From NCBI GenBank assembly GCA_945952225.1, contig CAMFHP010000010.1:1-64000 (forward strand): a stretch of DNA of 64,000 nucleotides. The letters run 5' to 3'. Shown piece after piece: positions 7,897 to 20,411 of the stretch. Position 1 is the first letter of the stretch. Every line of letters starts with the position of its first letter. The notes under the pieces are model-generated. The model did not search any database, was not told where the DNA came from, and saw only the letters and a list, made by a program, of their open reading frames with translations. A program made the position numbers and the translations under genes. The DNA is from an uncultured Myxococcaceae bacterium. GTDB taxonomy: Bacteria; Myxococcota_A; Polyangia; Polyangiales; Ga0077539.

Positions 7897-9717
7897 GTGC
7901 GTGCCACGACCTTCGCCTTGATCGCGTTCGCAGGGGCCCTCGCGGGGTCGGGAGCGCTCCTCGCGCAGACCACGCCCGTGGCCGCGCCGTTCATGTCGGT
8001 CTCCGAGGTGCGACCGGGGATGCGGGGCTACGGGCTCAGCGTGTTTCGCGGCACGCGCCCCGAGCGCTTCGACGTCGAGGTCATCGACGTGGTGCACAAC
8101 TTCCGCCCGCACATGGACGCGATCCTGATCCGTCCGTCGCACCCGATCACCGACCACGCGGGCACGGTGGCGGGCATGAGCGGCAGCCCGATCTACCTCG
8201 AAAACAGGCTCGTGGGCGCCTACGCCTACGGCTGGGAGTTCGGCCGTGACCCCGTCGCCGGCGTGACCCCCATCGAGGCCATGATGGCCGACGCGCGCAG
8301 GCCGCGACGCACGCCGCCGGGGCTGCTCCCGGGCTCGCAGGTGCCCTTCGAGATCCTCGCGGGCGGACGTCCGCTCGCCGCCGCCGCGCGCGACCCGTGG
8401 GGCTCGTTCGCCGAGCGCGCGATGGCCACGCGCGCCCCGTTGCAGACGGCCTTCGGCGCGCTCACGCCCGTGGCCACGCCGCTCACGGTCGGAGGCATGG
8501 GCGACCGCGCGTTCCGCAACCTCCGCGATGCGCTCGAACCGCTGGGCATGATCCCCGTGCAGGCGGGCGGCGGTGGAACGGCGACGCCGGGCGCCGACGT
8601 TCCCACGCGCTACGAGAACGGCGGCGCGGTGGCCGTGCGTTTGATGTCGGGTGACATCTCGGCGAACGGAACGGGCACGGTCACGCGGGCCGAGGGCAAC
8701 GAGGTCGTGGCCTTCGGTCACCCGATGATGGGCATGGGCGAGACGCTGCTCCCGGCGGCCATCGCGCGCATCACATGGGTGCTCGCGAGCGAGCGTCGCT
8801 CGATGAAGATCAGCGAGGCCGTGCGCGACCTCGGCGCCCTCACGCAGGATCGCCCCACGACCATCGTCGTCGACGCTGCGGCCCGCGCGCCGGTGATGCC
8901 CGTGCGGGTGACCGTGCGCGGCGTCGACGGCGCGCCCCACACGACCTGGAACGTCAACGTCGCAGGCCATCGCAACTTCGCGCCGCGCCTCGCGGCCTCG
9001 GTGCTGGAGACCGCGCTCGAAGAGACCGCGGGCGACCACGGCGACGTCGCGTGGACGGTGCGCGCGCGCGTCGCCCTCCGCGGACGAAACCCCGTGGAGT
9101 TCGTCGATCACGGATCGAGCGGCGAGAGCGTGCACGCGGCCTCGGCGGCCAACGACTTCATGGCCCGCGTGATGGACAACGCCTTCGGGGTGATCCCCGT
9201 CGACGGGGTGAGCTACGAGGTCGACCTCCACTGGGCGAGGGACTTCTCGTACATCCGCAACGTGTCGCTCTCGCAGGCCGAGGTCGACCCCGGCGGCGCG
9301 GTGGATCTCCGCGTGAACCTCGCGCGCTACGGGGAACAGCCCGACCTGCGCACCGTGCGGGTGGAGATTCCGCGCGAGCTCGCGGGGCGCGACGTGGAGC
9401 TCGAAGTGTCGGGCGGTGGCGAGACGACGCCCGACCTCGCGGAGCCCGAGAGCCTCGACGACCTGGTGCGCAATCTTCAGGTGCGCTTTCCCGACGACGC
9501 GCTGGTGGTGAGCGTGAAGATGCCCGGCGCGGGCGTCACGCTGCGCGGGCGCGTGGTGCAGAACCTCCCCTCGTCGGCCCTCGATGCGCTGCGCCCCGGC
9601 GCGAGCACCGACGGCGGCGACCCCGTGTGGAACGTGCGGCGCACGGTGGTTCCCGTGGGCAGGATCGTGATCGGCCGCGACCGCGTGCGGCTCCGTGTGC
9701 GAGAGGTCCGTCTGTGA
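7897..9717 (+). CDS. Exported SpoIVB-like serine peptidase (family S55)
   Basis: A protein of about 606 residues with a signal peptide (TTFALIAFAGALAGSGALLA). It carries the S55 signature VAGMSGSPIYLENRLVGAYA, with the likely nucleophile Ser95 in GMSGSP, and a second motif VVAFGHPMMGMGE with His275. In SpoIVB of Bacillus, His and Ser are the catalytic pair. Here the Ser motif precedes the His motif, the opposite order. The C-terminal half may be a binding region. The GTG at 7897 is chosen because it gives a short signal peptide; an upstream TTG is possible. Its stop overlaps the next start by four bases (GTGA), so it is coupled to the propeller-like gene. Confidence 0.75.
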   Translation: MRATTFALIAFAGALAGSGALLAQTTPVAAPFMSVSEVRPGMRGYGLSVFRGTRPERFDVEVIDVVHNFRPHMDAILIRPSHPITDHAGTVAGMSGSPIYLENRLVGAYAYGWEFGRDPVAGVTPIEAMMADARRPRRTPPGLLPGSQVPFEILAGGRPLAAAARDPWGSFAERAMATRAPLQTAFGALTPVATPLTVGGMGDRAFRNLRDALEPLGMIPVQAGGGGTATPGADVPTRYENGGAVAVRLMSGDISANGTGTVTRAEGNEVVAFGHPMMGMGETLLPAAIARITWVLASERRSMKISEAVRDLGALTQDRPTTIVVDAAARAPVMPVRVTVRGVDGAPHTTWNVNVAGHRNFAPRLAASVLETALEETAGDHGDVAWTVRARVALRGRNPVEFVDHGSSGESVHAASAANDFMARVMDNAFGVIPVDGVSYEVDLHWARDFSYIRNVSLSQAEVDPGGAVDLRVNLARYGEQPDLRTVRVEIPRELAGRDVELEVSGGGETTPDLAEPESLDDLVRNLQVRFPDDALVVSVKMPGAGVTLRGRVVQNLPSSALDALRPGASTDGGDPVWNVRRTVVPVGRIVIGRDRVRLRVREVRL

Positions 9718-11759
9718 GCGTACGAACGAAGCTGCTGGCCCTCGCCGCTGCGGGATGCACCGCGGGCGTCTTCCTGGTGACCACCGCGGGCGAGGCCGTC
9801 GTCACGCGGTCGTTCTCCCTCGACACCGCGAGCGAGCTCTCCGCGGGCGTGCTCGACCGCGTGGCCGTCACCGCCGACGGGAGCGTGGTGCCCGGCGCCG
9901 ACGTGCAGCGCATCGCGCCCCCCGACACCGTGGGCTCCGTGTGGACGCTCCTCGACCTCGGAGATGGCGCCGTGCTCGCGGGCACGGGCGTCGACGGCCG
10001 CGTGTACCGCGTGCAGAACAACACCGCGACGCTCTGGGCCCAGACCGACGCCCTCGTCGTGACCTCGCTCACGCGCGCCGCCGACGGGACCATCTACGCA
10101 GGCACGCTCCCCGACGGAAAGCTCTACAAGCTCGTTCCTCCGGCGAACGGCCGCCCGAGCGCGCCGCTGCTCGTGGCCGAACTCCCGGGCGCGCAGCACA
10201 TCTGGGCCGTCGCCTGGGATGCCGCCCGCCGCGCCGTGCTCTGCGCCACGGGCCCCGAGGGCAAGCTCTTCGCGGTCGATCCGCGCCTGCCGTCGGGCTC
10301 CAACGCCACGGTGGTCTTCGACAGCGAGGAGCCGCACCTCTACGCGATGGCCCTGCGCAACCGTGACGTGGTGGTGGGCTCCGGCGGCGGTCACGCGATT
10401 GTGTATGCCGTTCGCGGCGCGGGTCAGGCGAGCGTGCTGGCGCGGCTCACGGGCGACGAGGTGAAGGGCCTCGCGCTCTCGGGCGACGACGTGATCGCGG
10501 CCGCCAACGAGTTCGCCGAGCCCCCCGAAGCGCCGCGCCGTACGGCCTCCGCGGGACGTCTCCCGTCGCCCGGCGGCGTGAGCGCCTCGCGGGTGCGCGC
10601 GGGCAAGGGGGCGGTGTATCGCATCCGTCCGTCGGGGCTCGCCGAGCGGCTCTACAACAACAACGACTCGCACATCACCGCGCTCGAATGGAACGCCGCG
10701 ACCCGCGAGGCCTGGGCCGCGCTCGGTGTGGGCGGACGCATCATCGCCGTGGGCGAAGACCGCACGTCGCGGGTGGCCTTCGACGTCGACGAGACGCAGG
10801 TGCTCTCCCTCGCGCTCACGGGCCGCACGGCCCTCTTCGGCACCGGCGACACGGGCGTCTTCTACCGTGTGGAACGCACCGCGCCGCAGGGCGCCACGTG
10901 GAACAGCCGCGTGCTCGACGCGACCGTTCCCGCGCGCTGGGGGGCTGTGCGTTGGCGCGGCGCGGGCGCGCTCGACTGGGAGTCGCGCAGCGGCAACAGC
11001 GACACGCCCGACGCCACGTGGAGCGCGTGGGAGGCCCTCGACGCCGACGGCACCGTGCGCTCGCCCGCTTCGCGCTACGTGCAGGTGCGCGCGCGCTTCG
11101 GCCGCGAGCCCTCGACGCAGCTCCGCGCCGTGTCGGTGTACTACCTCCCCGAGAACCAGCGCGCGGTGCTCACCGAGGTGACCGCGGCGGCGCCCGAGAC
11201 CAAGGCGGGTGATGCCCGCGCGTCGATCCTCAAGCTCGCGTGGAAGGTCGAGAACCCCGACAGCGACACGCTCCGCTACCGCCTGCGCTTCCGCGGCGAT
11301 GCCGACGACACCTGGCGCCCCGTGCTCCGCAACCAGGAGTGGCTCACGGCGAGCTCCTACGACTGGTCCACCGATGCGCTGCCCGAGGGCTGGTACCGCG
11401 TCGAGGTCGAAGCGAGCGACGAGGCTTCGAACCCCGCCGACGGTGCCGCGAGCGACCGCCGCACGAGCGAGCCCGTGCTCGTCGACAACACCGCCCCCGC
11501 GGTGACCGTGCGCGTCGAGAACGCGCGTGTGCTGGGGGAAGCGCGCGACGGCGCGAGCGCGGTGCTGCGCGTCGAGGTGTCCGTCGACGGCGGCGAGTGG
11601 CGCCCCGCGCGGGCCGACGATGCGGTGTTCGACGAGCGCGAGGAACGCTTCAGCGCGCCCCTTCCGACGACCCTCTCGGCGGGCGAGCACGTGGTGGGCG
11701 TGCGTGCGACCGACGAGGCCGGCAACGTGGGCGTGGCCAGCGCGCGCGTGCGGCGCTGA
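9714..11759 (+). CDS. Secreted propeller-like protein coupled to the S55 peptidase
   Basis: 681 residues from a GTG overlapping the upstream stop. A signal peptide (LLALAAAGCTAGVFLVTT) is followed by repeats of about 45 residues such as VWTLLDLGDGAVLAGTG, TRAADGTIYAGTLPDGKLYKL and VVVGSGGGHAIVYAV. These fit blades of a seven- or eight-bladed beta-propeller (about 60-400). The C-terminal third has Ig/fibronectin-like strands (LAWKVENPDSDTLRYRLRF, VRVENARVLGEARDGASAVL, GEHVVGVRATDEAGNVG). It may hold the substrate or partner of the peptidase, but this is inferred only from the operon. Confidence 0.7.
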   Translation: MSVRTKLLALAAAGCTAGVFLVTTAGEAVVTRSFSLDTASELSAGVLDRVAVTADGSVVPGADVQRIAPPDTVGSVWTLLDLGDGAVLAGTGVDGRVYRVQNNTATLWAQTDALVVTSLTRAADGTIYAGTLPDGKLYKLVPPANGRPSAPLLVAELPGAQHIWAVAWDAARRAVLCATGPEGKLFAVDPRLPSGSNATVVFDSEEPHLYAMALRNRDVVVGSGGGHAIVYAVRGAGQASVLARLTGDEVKGLALSGDDVIAAANEFAEPPEAPRRTASAGRLPSPGGVSASRVRAGKGAVYRIRPSGLAERLYNNNDSHITALEWNAATREAWAALGVGGRIIAVGEDRTSRVAFDVDETQVLSLALTGRTALFGTGDTGVFYRVERTAPQGATWNSRVLDATVPARWGAVRWRGAGALDWESRSGNSDTPDATWSAWEALDADGTVRSPASRYVQVRARFGREPSTQLRAVSVYYLPENQRAVLTEVTAAAPETKAGDARASILKLAWKVENPDSDTLRYRLRFRGDADDTWRPVLRNQEWLTASSYDWSTDALPEGWYRVEVEASDEASNPADGAASDRRTSEPVLVDNTAPAVTVRVENARVLGEARDGASAVLRVEVSVDGGEWRPARADDAVFDEREERFSAPLPTTLSAGEHVVGVRATDEAGNVGVASARVRR

Positions 11760-11766
11760 TCACCGG

Positions 11767-11788
11767 AAACGCCTTCCCCCAAGGCGTT

Positions 11789-11789
<1 letters not shown>
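11767..11789. terminator. Bidirectional hairpin terminator between convergent genes
   Basis: Perfect 9-base arms AAACGCCTT (11767-11775) and AAGGCGTTT (11781-11789) enclose five C. The hairpin lies exactly between the stop of the propeller-like gene and the stop of the kinase gene. With an A/T end on both sides it reads as a terminator in either direction. Confidence 0.75.
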
Positions 11790-13678
<1,889 letters not shown>

Positions 13679-13827
13679 ACTTCCCGCGGCCCGTCACCTC
13701 TCACCGGGGTGGTGACGACGGGCAGTGTTGTGGAGCGTTGCGCGGGGCACGTCGTCGGCAGGACACGTGCGGCACGTTGAGTACCAGAAGCGTGTGGGCG
13801 GCGACAATGCGATGCCGCATCGGGTCC

Positions 13828-14889
13828 TCACTCCGTCCGAGGTCGTGAAGAATTTTCCACGAGGGGCCCTTCCGACCTGTCGCCACACGCCGCGCCTTCT
13901 CCGGTGCGCGTCACGCAGATCCCTCGTGCGCACTGGGTGTTTCGGTCGAGGGGCCGCACCGTCTCGTCGCGTCGCGTCGCATGAAGCGCTTCCCACCGAC
14001 GGAGCGTCTGTGCTGCATCGCCGCTGCACCACGCGCCGCCGCCTCCCACGAGCGCGAGCGTGGGCCCGCCGACCGAGAGCGCCGACACCTCGAAGGGAAG
14101 ACGCACGGCGGTGAGCGCCTCCGCGGCGTGGCCGTGCACGAACCACGTGACGGTGCGCTCGACGCCCGTGCGCACGAGGCCCGCCACATCTCCGTCGCCG
14201 TCGAAGCCCACGGTCACCCAGCGCGCGGAGACGTCGCGGAGCCACAGCGGGTGCCATCGCGCGGTGTCGATGTCGAAGCGTGCGACCTCGCAGCGGCCAT
14301 CGCGGCAGCGCGTGGCGAGCGCCTCGTGGCCCCGCTGATCGAGCAGCGTGCCGGGCGCGTCGGTCTGCCAGGTGCGCCAGCGTCCGTCGGGGTCGCGCGT
14401 GCAGGCCGCGAGCGCGTCGAGCGGACCGTCGTCACCGTCGCACGGGCCTTCGTGCGTGAGCGTGCTCCCGTCGACCGCGAGCACCCAGCGATCGGCGCTG
14501 TCACGGAGCACTTCCGCGCGATCGAAGCGCAGCCCCGGCGCCGTGGGAACGACCCCTTCCTCGGGACAGAACAGCAGCGCGCGCAGACCCCACACACGCA
14601 GCGCGCACGCCGAGGGACGGAGCACCGCGCGCCGTGCGAGCTCGCGGTCGCCATCGAGCACGCGGAGCACACCGTCGGTGCCGAGCACGGCCCGCGCGCC
14701 GTCGTCGAGAGGCGCCCACGCGAGCGCATCGCGCGGCGCGGTGACGGACACGGCGGGCGGTCCCGCGAGGGCGACCGACACGTCGAGGCGCAGTCGCACC
14801 GGAGGGAGGTGTGCGCGTGCGCGCGGCCCGCACGCCGCGAGCGCACAGAGCGCGGAGACCGTTCGCAGAGCCTTGAAAACAGGGCGCAT
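13828..14889 (-). CDS. Putative lipoprotein, unknown function
   Basis: 353 residues. The signal peptide ends in ALCALAAC, a good lipobox with Cys at about 20. The mature part has alternating short strands with Gly/Asp/Arg turns ([56 protein letters not shown]) and paired Cys residues, suggesting an RCC1- or propeller-like beta fold, but no family is recognised. It is divergent from the acyl-CoA dehydrogenase gene with only 78 bases between the starts, so promoters probably share that space. Bases 13679-13827 downstream hold no visible gene. Confidence 0.6.
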   Translation of the reverse strand: MRPVFKALRTVSALCALAACGPRARAHLPPVRLRLDVSVALAGPPAVSVTAPRDALAWAPLDDGARAVLGTDGVLRVLDGDRELARRAVLRPSACALRVWGLRALLFCPEEGVVPTAPGLRFDRAEVLRDSADRWVLAVDGSTLTHEGPCDGDDGPLDALAACTRDPDGRWRTWQTDAPGTLLDQRGHEALATRCRDGRCEVARFDIDTARWHPLWLRDVSARWVTVGFDGDGDVAGLVRTGVERTVTWFVHGHAAEALTAVRLPFEVSALSVGGPTLALVGGGGAWCSGDAAQTLRRWEALHATRRDETVRPLDRNTQCARGICVTRTGEGAACGDRSEGPLVENSSRPRTE

Positions 14890-14967
14890 GCGGGGCTGTG
14901 GCGATGGGTTCCGTCGGGGGAGAGTTCCGTGATACCAGCACCGCACGACAACGTTCTGGAGGCGCGA

Positions 14968-16110
<1,143 letters not shown>

Positions 16111-16112
16111 CG

Positions 16113-17225
16113 ATGACGGCGCGCGCGCACGACCTCGACCCCGGCCTCACGCCCCTCACCGAGGTGGGTGACGCCTGGAACCTCACGGCCCACGGGCGTC
16201 GCCACGCGGCGGTGCTCGATGGCGCGCAGGCCCTCCGTGCGAGGCTCGCGGCGATGGCCCCGGTGGAGGCCGTGCGCACGCTGCCCATCACCACGCTGCC
16301 GTACCCGACGCGGTATGCGTTTCAGGGCGCCGCGGTGTCGCCCGCGCCCTTCGTGACGCTCACGCACCGGAGCCTCGTGGTGCGCTTTCGTCAGGGTGAT
16401 CGCACGCGCACGCTGCTGTTCAACCCCACCGACGTCGAGCGCTCGCGGCGCACGCCCTTCTTCGCGAAGCTCGAGGCCGCGGTGGGGGCCCGCGTCGCGC
16501 GTCGCATGGCCACGCAGTACGACCCGCTCGAAGCGCAGCTCCAGGCCCACGGAGTCTCGCCCGACGAGATCGACTACGTGGCCTTCGACCACTTTCACAC
16601 GCAGGACCTCCGCGGTCTTCTCGGCACGGCCGATGGCGCCCTCGCTGCGCGCTTCAAGAACGCGAAGCTCCTCGCGCCGCGCGCCGAATGGGAGGCCTGG
16701 GCGGCGCTCCACCCGATGCAGCGCGCGTGGTACGTGCCCGACGGACGCGAGGGCGTGAACGAAGACCGCGTGCTCTTCACCGACGGCGACCTGCTGCTCG
16801 GCGAAGGGGTGATGCTCCTCCGCACGCCGGGGCACACCGAGGGCAACCAGACGCTCTTCGTGAAGACCGACCGGGGCGTGTGGGGATGCAGCGAGAACGG
16901 CACCTGCGTCGACAACTGGTCCCCCAGAGAGAGCCGCATCGCGGGCCTCGCCCTCGCCGCGAAGCACCAGGACCTCGACGTGATCCTCAACGCGAACACC
17001 CCCGAGGGCGCCGCCTCGCAGTACACCGCGATGTGCCTCGAACGCACCCTCGTCGACCCCGTGCCCGCGGCCCCGGCCTTCGTGCAGATGTTCTCGTCGA
17101 GCGAGGTGACCCCCGGGCTCCTCGCGCCGGGACTCGGCCCCTCGTACCTCCTCCAGAAGATCGAACACGGGCGTTTCGGCGCCTCCCCCGACCCCGTGGG
17201 CTTCGGCGCCCCCCCGGTGCGCTGA
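16113..17225 (+). CDS. Metallo-beta-lactamase-fold hydrolase
   Basis: 370 residues. Metal-ligand motifs of the MBL fold are visible: FDHFHTQD (HxHxxD, about 160-167), LLRTPGHTEGNQT (His, about 235) and the later GTCVDN Asp. It is longer than simple glyoxalase II enzymes and has a distinctive N-terminal 130 residues. The gene starts two bases after the acyl-CoA dehydrogenase stop, which suggests a thioesterase-like or other acyl-CoA-linked hydrolase. That role is inferred only from the neighbour. It has no signal peptide. Confidence 0.75.
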   Translation: MTARAHDLDPGLTPLTEVGDAWNLTAHGRRHAAVLDGAQALRARLAAMAPVEAVRTLPITTLPYPTRYAFQGAAVSPAPFVTLTHRSLVVRFRQGDRTRTLLFNPTDVERSRRTPFFAKLEAAVGARVARRMATQYDPLEAQLQAHGVSPDEIDYVAFDHFHTQDLRGLLGTADGALAARFKNAKLLAPRAEWEAWAALHPMQRAWYVPDGREGVNEDRVLFTDGDLLLGEGVMLLRTPGHTEGNQTLFVKTDRGVWGCSENGTCVDNWSPRESRIAGLALAAKHQDLDVILNANTPEGAASQYTAMCLERTLVDPVPAAPAFVQMFSSSEVTPGLLAPGLGPSYLLQKIEHGRFGASPDPVGFGAPPVR

Positions 17226-17313
17226 TCGGATTTCAGACGGGTCGCGGTTTCTTCCGATTGTTCTGCGCTGGACTTTTTCTGTCAGAAACGTTCACGCAGG
17301 GCTCGAAAGGTGG

Positions 17314-17346
17314 TTCGCGAGCCCCCGCGAAACTGCTAGCGTTTCG
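17314..17346 (+). promoter_or_regulatory. Two mutually exclusive hairpins before a GTG start
   Basis: TTCGCG (17314-17319) pairs perfectly with CGCGAA (17326-17331). The overlapping CGAAAC (17328-17333) pairs perfectly with GTTTCG (17341-17346). They share bases, so only one can form at a time. The second hairpin ends four bases before the GTG of the next gene and would cover its ribosome-binding region, where no Shine-Dalgarno sequence is seen. This looks like a switchable leader, but is unproven. Confidence 0.3.
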
Positions 17347-17350
17347 TTCC

Positions 17351-18139
17351 GTGCGTAAGCAGCGGAACCTCACCGCAGACGACTATCTCAGGCTGGCGAT
17401 CAGCACCGGATCGCCCGCCGAGGCTGCGGTGCTTGCGGAGCGGGGATTGCGTCACCAGGGCGCGGGTGACGACGGCGCGACGATCGACCCCGAGACACGG
17501 CTCCTGCTGTTGCGGGAGATCTACCGGGCGCACCTGCACGCTCGCCGCCTGCGGAGCGCGCACGCGGTCGCCCGCAAGATGGTGCGCCTCGGGGTCGCGC
17601 AGGAGATCGCCCACGTCGACCTGGCCCGCGCATGTGCGGCCCTCGGGTGGTGGCACCGTGCGGCGCAGGCCTGGCGCATCGCCGCCCGCAACGCGCCCGC
17701 GGCCCGACGCGCGATGCACTGGGCCGCGGTGGCCGTCGCGCAGCACCACGACGAGCGCTACGACGACGCGCTCTCATCCCTCGACCGTGCGGTGCGCTGG
17801 TCGCTGACGACGCGTCCGTTGCACCGCGCGTACATGGCGCTGGTGCGGCTCGACGCGGGGGCGCGGGTCGACGAGGTCGAGCACCTCGACGAGGTGATCG
17901 AAGAGCTCGAATGCGCGCGTTGCGGCGAGGGCTTCGGGCGCTACGTGCTCGGGCTCCTGCACGCGGCGAAGGGCGACGTCGCGCGGGCCACGCGCAACCT
18001 CGCGGCCTTCGTGAAGCGCAACGCCGACGATCCCCTCCGGTCGATCACGCTGGGGCGCGAGATCCGTCGCGCGCGCCGCACGATGCGAGACCTCCGACGC
18101 CGCGGCGCGGCGCCGTCGTCGACGAACCTTCCCGGATGA
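17351..18139 (+). CDS. Helical-repeat (TPR-like) cytosolic protein
   Basis: 262 residues from a GTG, rich in Ala/Arg/His, with repeated helix pairs (AYLRLA-type segments such as ARACAALGWWHRAAQAWRIA and RYDDALSSLDRAVRWSL) typical of tetratricopeptide proteins. A CARCGEGFGRYVLG segment contains a CxxC pair but no second pair. There is no signal peptide or membrane helix. The gene is preceded by 125 bases of leader containing the competing hairpins. Function unknown. A prepilin peptidase gene follows 32 bases later, which does not by itself suggest a role. Confidence 0.65.
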   Translation: MRKQRNLTADDYLRLAISTGSPAEAAVLAERGLRHQGAGDDGATIDPETRLLLLREIYRAHLHARRLRSAHAVARKMVRLGVAQEIAHVDLARACAALGWWHRAAQAWRIAARNAPAARRAMHWAAVAVAQHHDERYDDALSSLDRAVRWSLTTRPLHRAYMALVRLDAGARVDEVEHLDEVIEELECARCGEGFGRYVLGLLHAAKGDVARATRNLAAFVKRNADDPLRSITLGREIRRARRTMRDLRRRGAAPSSTNLPG

Positions 18140-18171
18140 AACCCGACGCGCACTGACGTTACAGTCGCCGC

Positions 18172-19131
18172 GTGTCACCGATCTCCACGGCCGATCTGCC
18201 CCTGTGGTTCATCCGCGTGTTCGCCCTGAGCTGGGGCGCGATCTGGGGCAGCTTCGCGAACGTGGTGATCTACCGCTGGCCGCGGGAGCTCTCGCTCTCG
18301 CACCCGCCCTCGCGCTGTCCGCACTGCGAGACGCCGATCCGCTTCTACGACAACGTGCCGGTGCTCGGCTGGATGTGGCTCGGAGGCAAGTGCCGCGCGT
18401 GCAGGGCGCCGATCTCGCCGCGCTACCCCTTCGTCGAGGCGCTCTACGGCGTGGCGGCCTTCGTGGTGGCCGAGCGCATCGTGCGGATGGAGACCGCGCC
18501 CGCGCTCTCGCTGGGCCTCGCGACGTTCTTCGCGCGCTTCGCCTTCGCGTGGGGGCTGCTCACGGTGGCCTTCATCGACATGGAGACCTTCCTCATCCCC
18601 GACTTCCTCTCGATCGGCGGCGCGGTGCTGGGCATCGCGGTGTCGTTCGTGATTCCGGGCGTGGGATGGCAGTCGTCGGTCGAAGGCGCGGTGCTCGGGT
18701 TCTCGCTCCTCTACGCGCTTCACTTCATCTGGAGCCGCTTTCTCAAGCGCGAGGGCATGGGCCTCGGCGACGCGAAGCTCCTCGCCGCGATCGGCGCGTT
18801 TCAGGGCCCCGGCGGCGTGCTGTTCGCGCTCTTTGCGGGGTCGATCCAGGGGCTCGTGGCGACGCTGATCTCGCGTGCGACGGGGTGGCAGCTCGGACCG
18901 GATCCGAGCCTGCTCGACGAGGACGACGACGAGGGTGAGGAGCCTGCGAAGTCCGACGACGCGGTGAAGTCCGAAGAGCCTGCGAAGACCGACGACGCCA
19001 CGCGCGACGATCCGGGGCTGATGCGCACGGTGATTCCCTTCGGGCCGTTTCTCGTGCTCGGCGCGTTGGAGTACCTGCTCGGCATGGACGCGCTCGTTCG
19101 CGACCTGCTCGAACACCTCACCGCGCCCTGA
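18172..19131 (+). CDS. pilD: Prepilin peptidase/methyltransferase (A24, PilD-like)
   Basis: An inner-membrane aspartate peptidase that cuts the leader of type IV prepilins or pseudopilins and N-methylates the new end. The N-terminal GSFANVVIYRWP and the four-Cys zinc motif CPHCE...CRAC (about 45-75) mark the methyltransferase part. The two catalytic Asp are in FIDMETFLIPD (about 142-152) and GMGLGDAKLLAAIG (about 195-209). A 35-residue acidic, Lys-rich insertion (about 245-280, DEDDDEGEEPAKSDD and copies) interrupts the C-terminal part and is unusual. A GTG start is used. No pilin genes lie beside it. 319 residues is somewhat longer than usual because of the insert. Confidence 0.93.
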   Translation: MSPISTADLPLWFIRVFALSWGAIWGSFANVVIYRWPRELSLSHPPSRCPHCETPIRFYDNVPVLGWMWLGGKCRACRAPISPRYPFVEALYGVAAFVVAERIVRMETAPALSLGLATFFARFAFAWGLLTVAFIDMETFLIPDFLSIGGAVLGIAVSFVIPGVGWQSSVEGAVLGFSLLYALHFIWSRFLKREGMGLGDAKLLAAIGAFQGPGGVLFALFAGSIQGLVATLISRATGWQLGPDPSLLDEDDDEGEEPAKSDDAVKSEEPAKTDDATRDDPGLMRTVIPFGPFLVLGALEYLLGMDALVRDLLEHLTAP

Positions 19132-19134
19132 CCG

Positions 19135-20316
19135 CTACGAGAGCCGCACGATCTTGCGCTTGCCCACCTTCACGTCACCCGCCACGGGCGTCGCAGATGA
19201 AGCCTCGGGCGTCGCAGGCAGCGCAGGACCCGGCGTCGAGGGCGTTGCGAGGGCGGGCGTCGGAATCGACGGCTGACGATCCGTGGGCGCCTCGGGCTCG
19301 GGCGTCGCGACGGGCGCGCGCTCGCGAGGGATCGACGGTGACGACGTGAACGAGGGCCTCGGCGGAATGGGCGTCGGCAGCGTGCGATCGAGCACCAGGT
19401 CGAGGTCGGCGAGGCGTGCGGCGAGCGCGCTTGCGACGTCGGGCGAGGGCGCGCTCGCGAGCTGCGCGCGGAGGGCGTCGCGGGCCTGGTCGAGGCGGCC
19501 CGTGCGGATCCACAGGTCGGCGCGCTCGACGGGGCCCGTGCGGTGCGTGATCTCGTCGCCATCGGACGCTGCGGGACCGGGGAGCGACCACGCGATCACA
19601 CGTTCGAGGGCCGCGCGGTAGCGACCCCAGCGCGAGTCGGGGCCCATGTGTTCCCCGAGCGTGGTGGCGTCACGGAGGGCCGCGCGGAGGTCGCCTGTTG
19701 CGAGGGCGCGCTGCACGTCGGCGGTCAACGCGGCGACGTCGAAGGGCCGCGTGAGGGCGTCGGCGCGCGCGGGGTCGAGCGCGCCGTAGGGACGCGTGTC
19801 GGGCGTGTCGGCGAGGAGCTCCGCGAGGGTCTCCGTGCGCACGGCGAGCTCGGCGTCGTCGGGCCGCGCGAGGCGGAGCGTGCGGAGCGCCGCGAGGGCT
19901 TCGGCCAGCGCGCCGCGGGCGAGCATCGCGTCGACGGCCGTGCGGGCGGGGTCTCCTGAGGGGTTGCGCAGCGGGCGTTGGAGAGACTCGAAGCGCGCGT
20001 GCCGCTCGATCCACACGCGCTCCTCGGGGAACACCCGCGCGAGCACGCAGTAGCCCACGGCGGCCTCGCGCAGAAAGCCCTGTCGCGCGAGGTCGTCGAG
20101 CGCGCCGTTGCACCACGACGCCATGCGCGCGCGCGCCTCGTCGGCGATCACGGGCGCGGCCATGAAGAGCTTCGCCTGCACCGGGAGGAGCGATTCCGAA
20201 GCGCCGTTGCGAGCGAGGATCGCGTCGAGCACCTCGACGGCGTTGTCGACGTCGCCGATGGCGGCGAGCGTGTGGAGCAGGCGTTCGGGCGAGGGCACGT
20301 CGCGCAGGTCGGACAT
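19135..20316 (-). CDS. TPR-like protein with Pro/Thr-rich tail
   Basis: 393 residues. Residues 1-270 are Ala/Arg/Leu-rich helices (LLHTLAAIGDVDNAVEVLDAIL, ALAEALAALRTLRLARPDDA, RALATGDLRAALRDAT) like tetratricopeptide repeats. Residues about 295-385 are a proline/threonine/alanine linker, closed by the short basic end VGKRKIVRLS. There is no signal peptide. It converges on pilD with only three bases between stops. Function unknown, probably protein-protein interaction. Confidence 0.65.
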   Translation of the reverse strand: MSDLRDVPSPERLLHTLAAIGDVDNAVEVLDAILARNGASESLLPVQAKLFMAAPVIADEARARMASWCNGALDDLARQGFLREAAVGYCVLARVFPEERVWIERHARFESLQRPLRNPSGDPARTAVDAMLARGALAEALAALRTLRLARPDDAELAVRTETLAELLADTPDTRPYGALDPARADALTRPFDVAALTADVQRALATGDLRAALRDATTLGEHMGPDSRWGRYRAALERVIAWSLPGPAASDGDEITHRTGPVERADLWIRTGRLDQARDALRAQLASAPSPDVASALAARLADLDLVLDRTLPTPIPPRPSFTSSPSIPRERAPVATPEPEAPTDRQPSIPTPALATPSTPGPALPATPEASSATPVAGDVKVGKRKIVRLS

Positions 20317-20411
20317 CGGGCAACTCCACCGTCGGCGGCGCGAAGGCTGCGCACACCGGCGGCGATGCTACTGCGGAACGGTCGGGGGCTCGCGCGGGAT
20401 TCGCGCGACGG

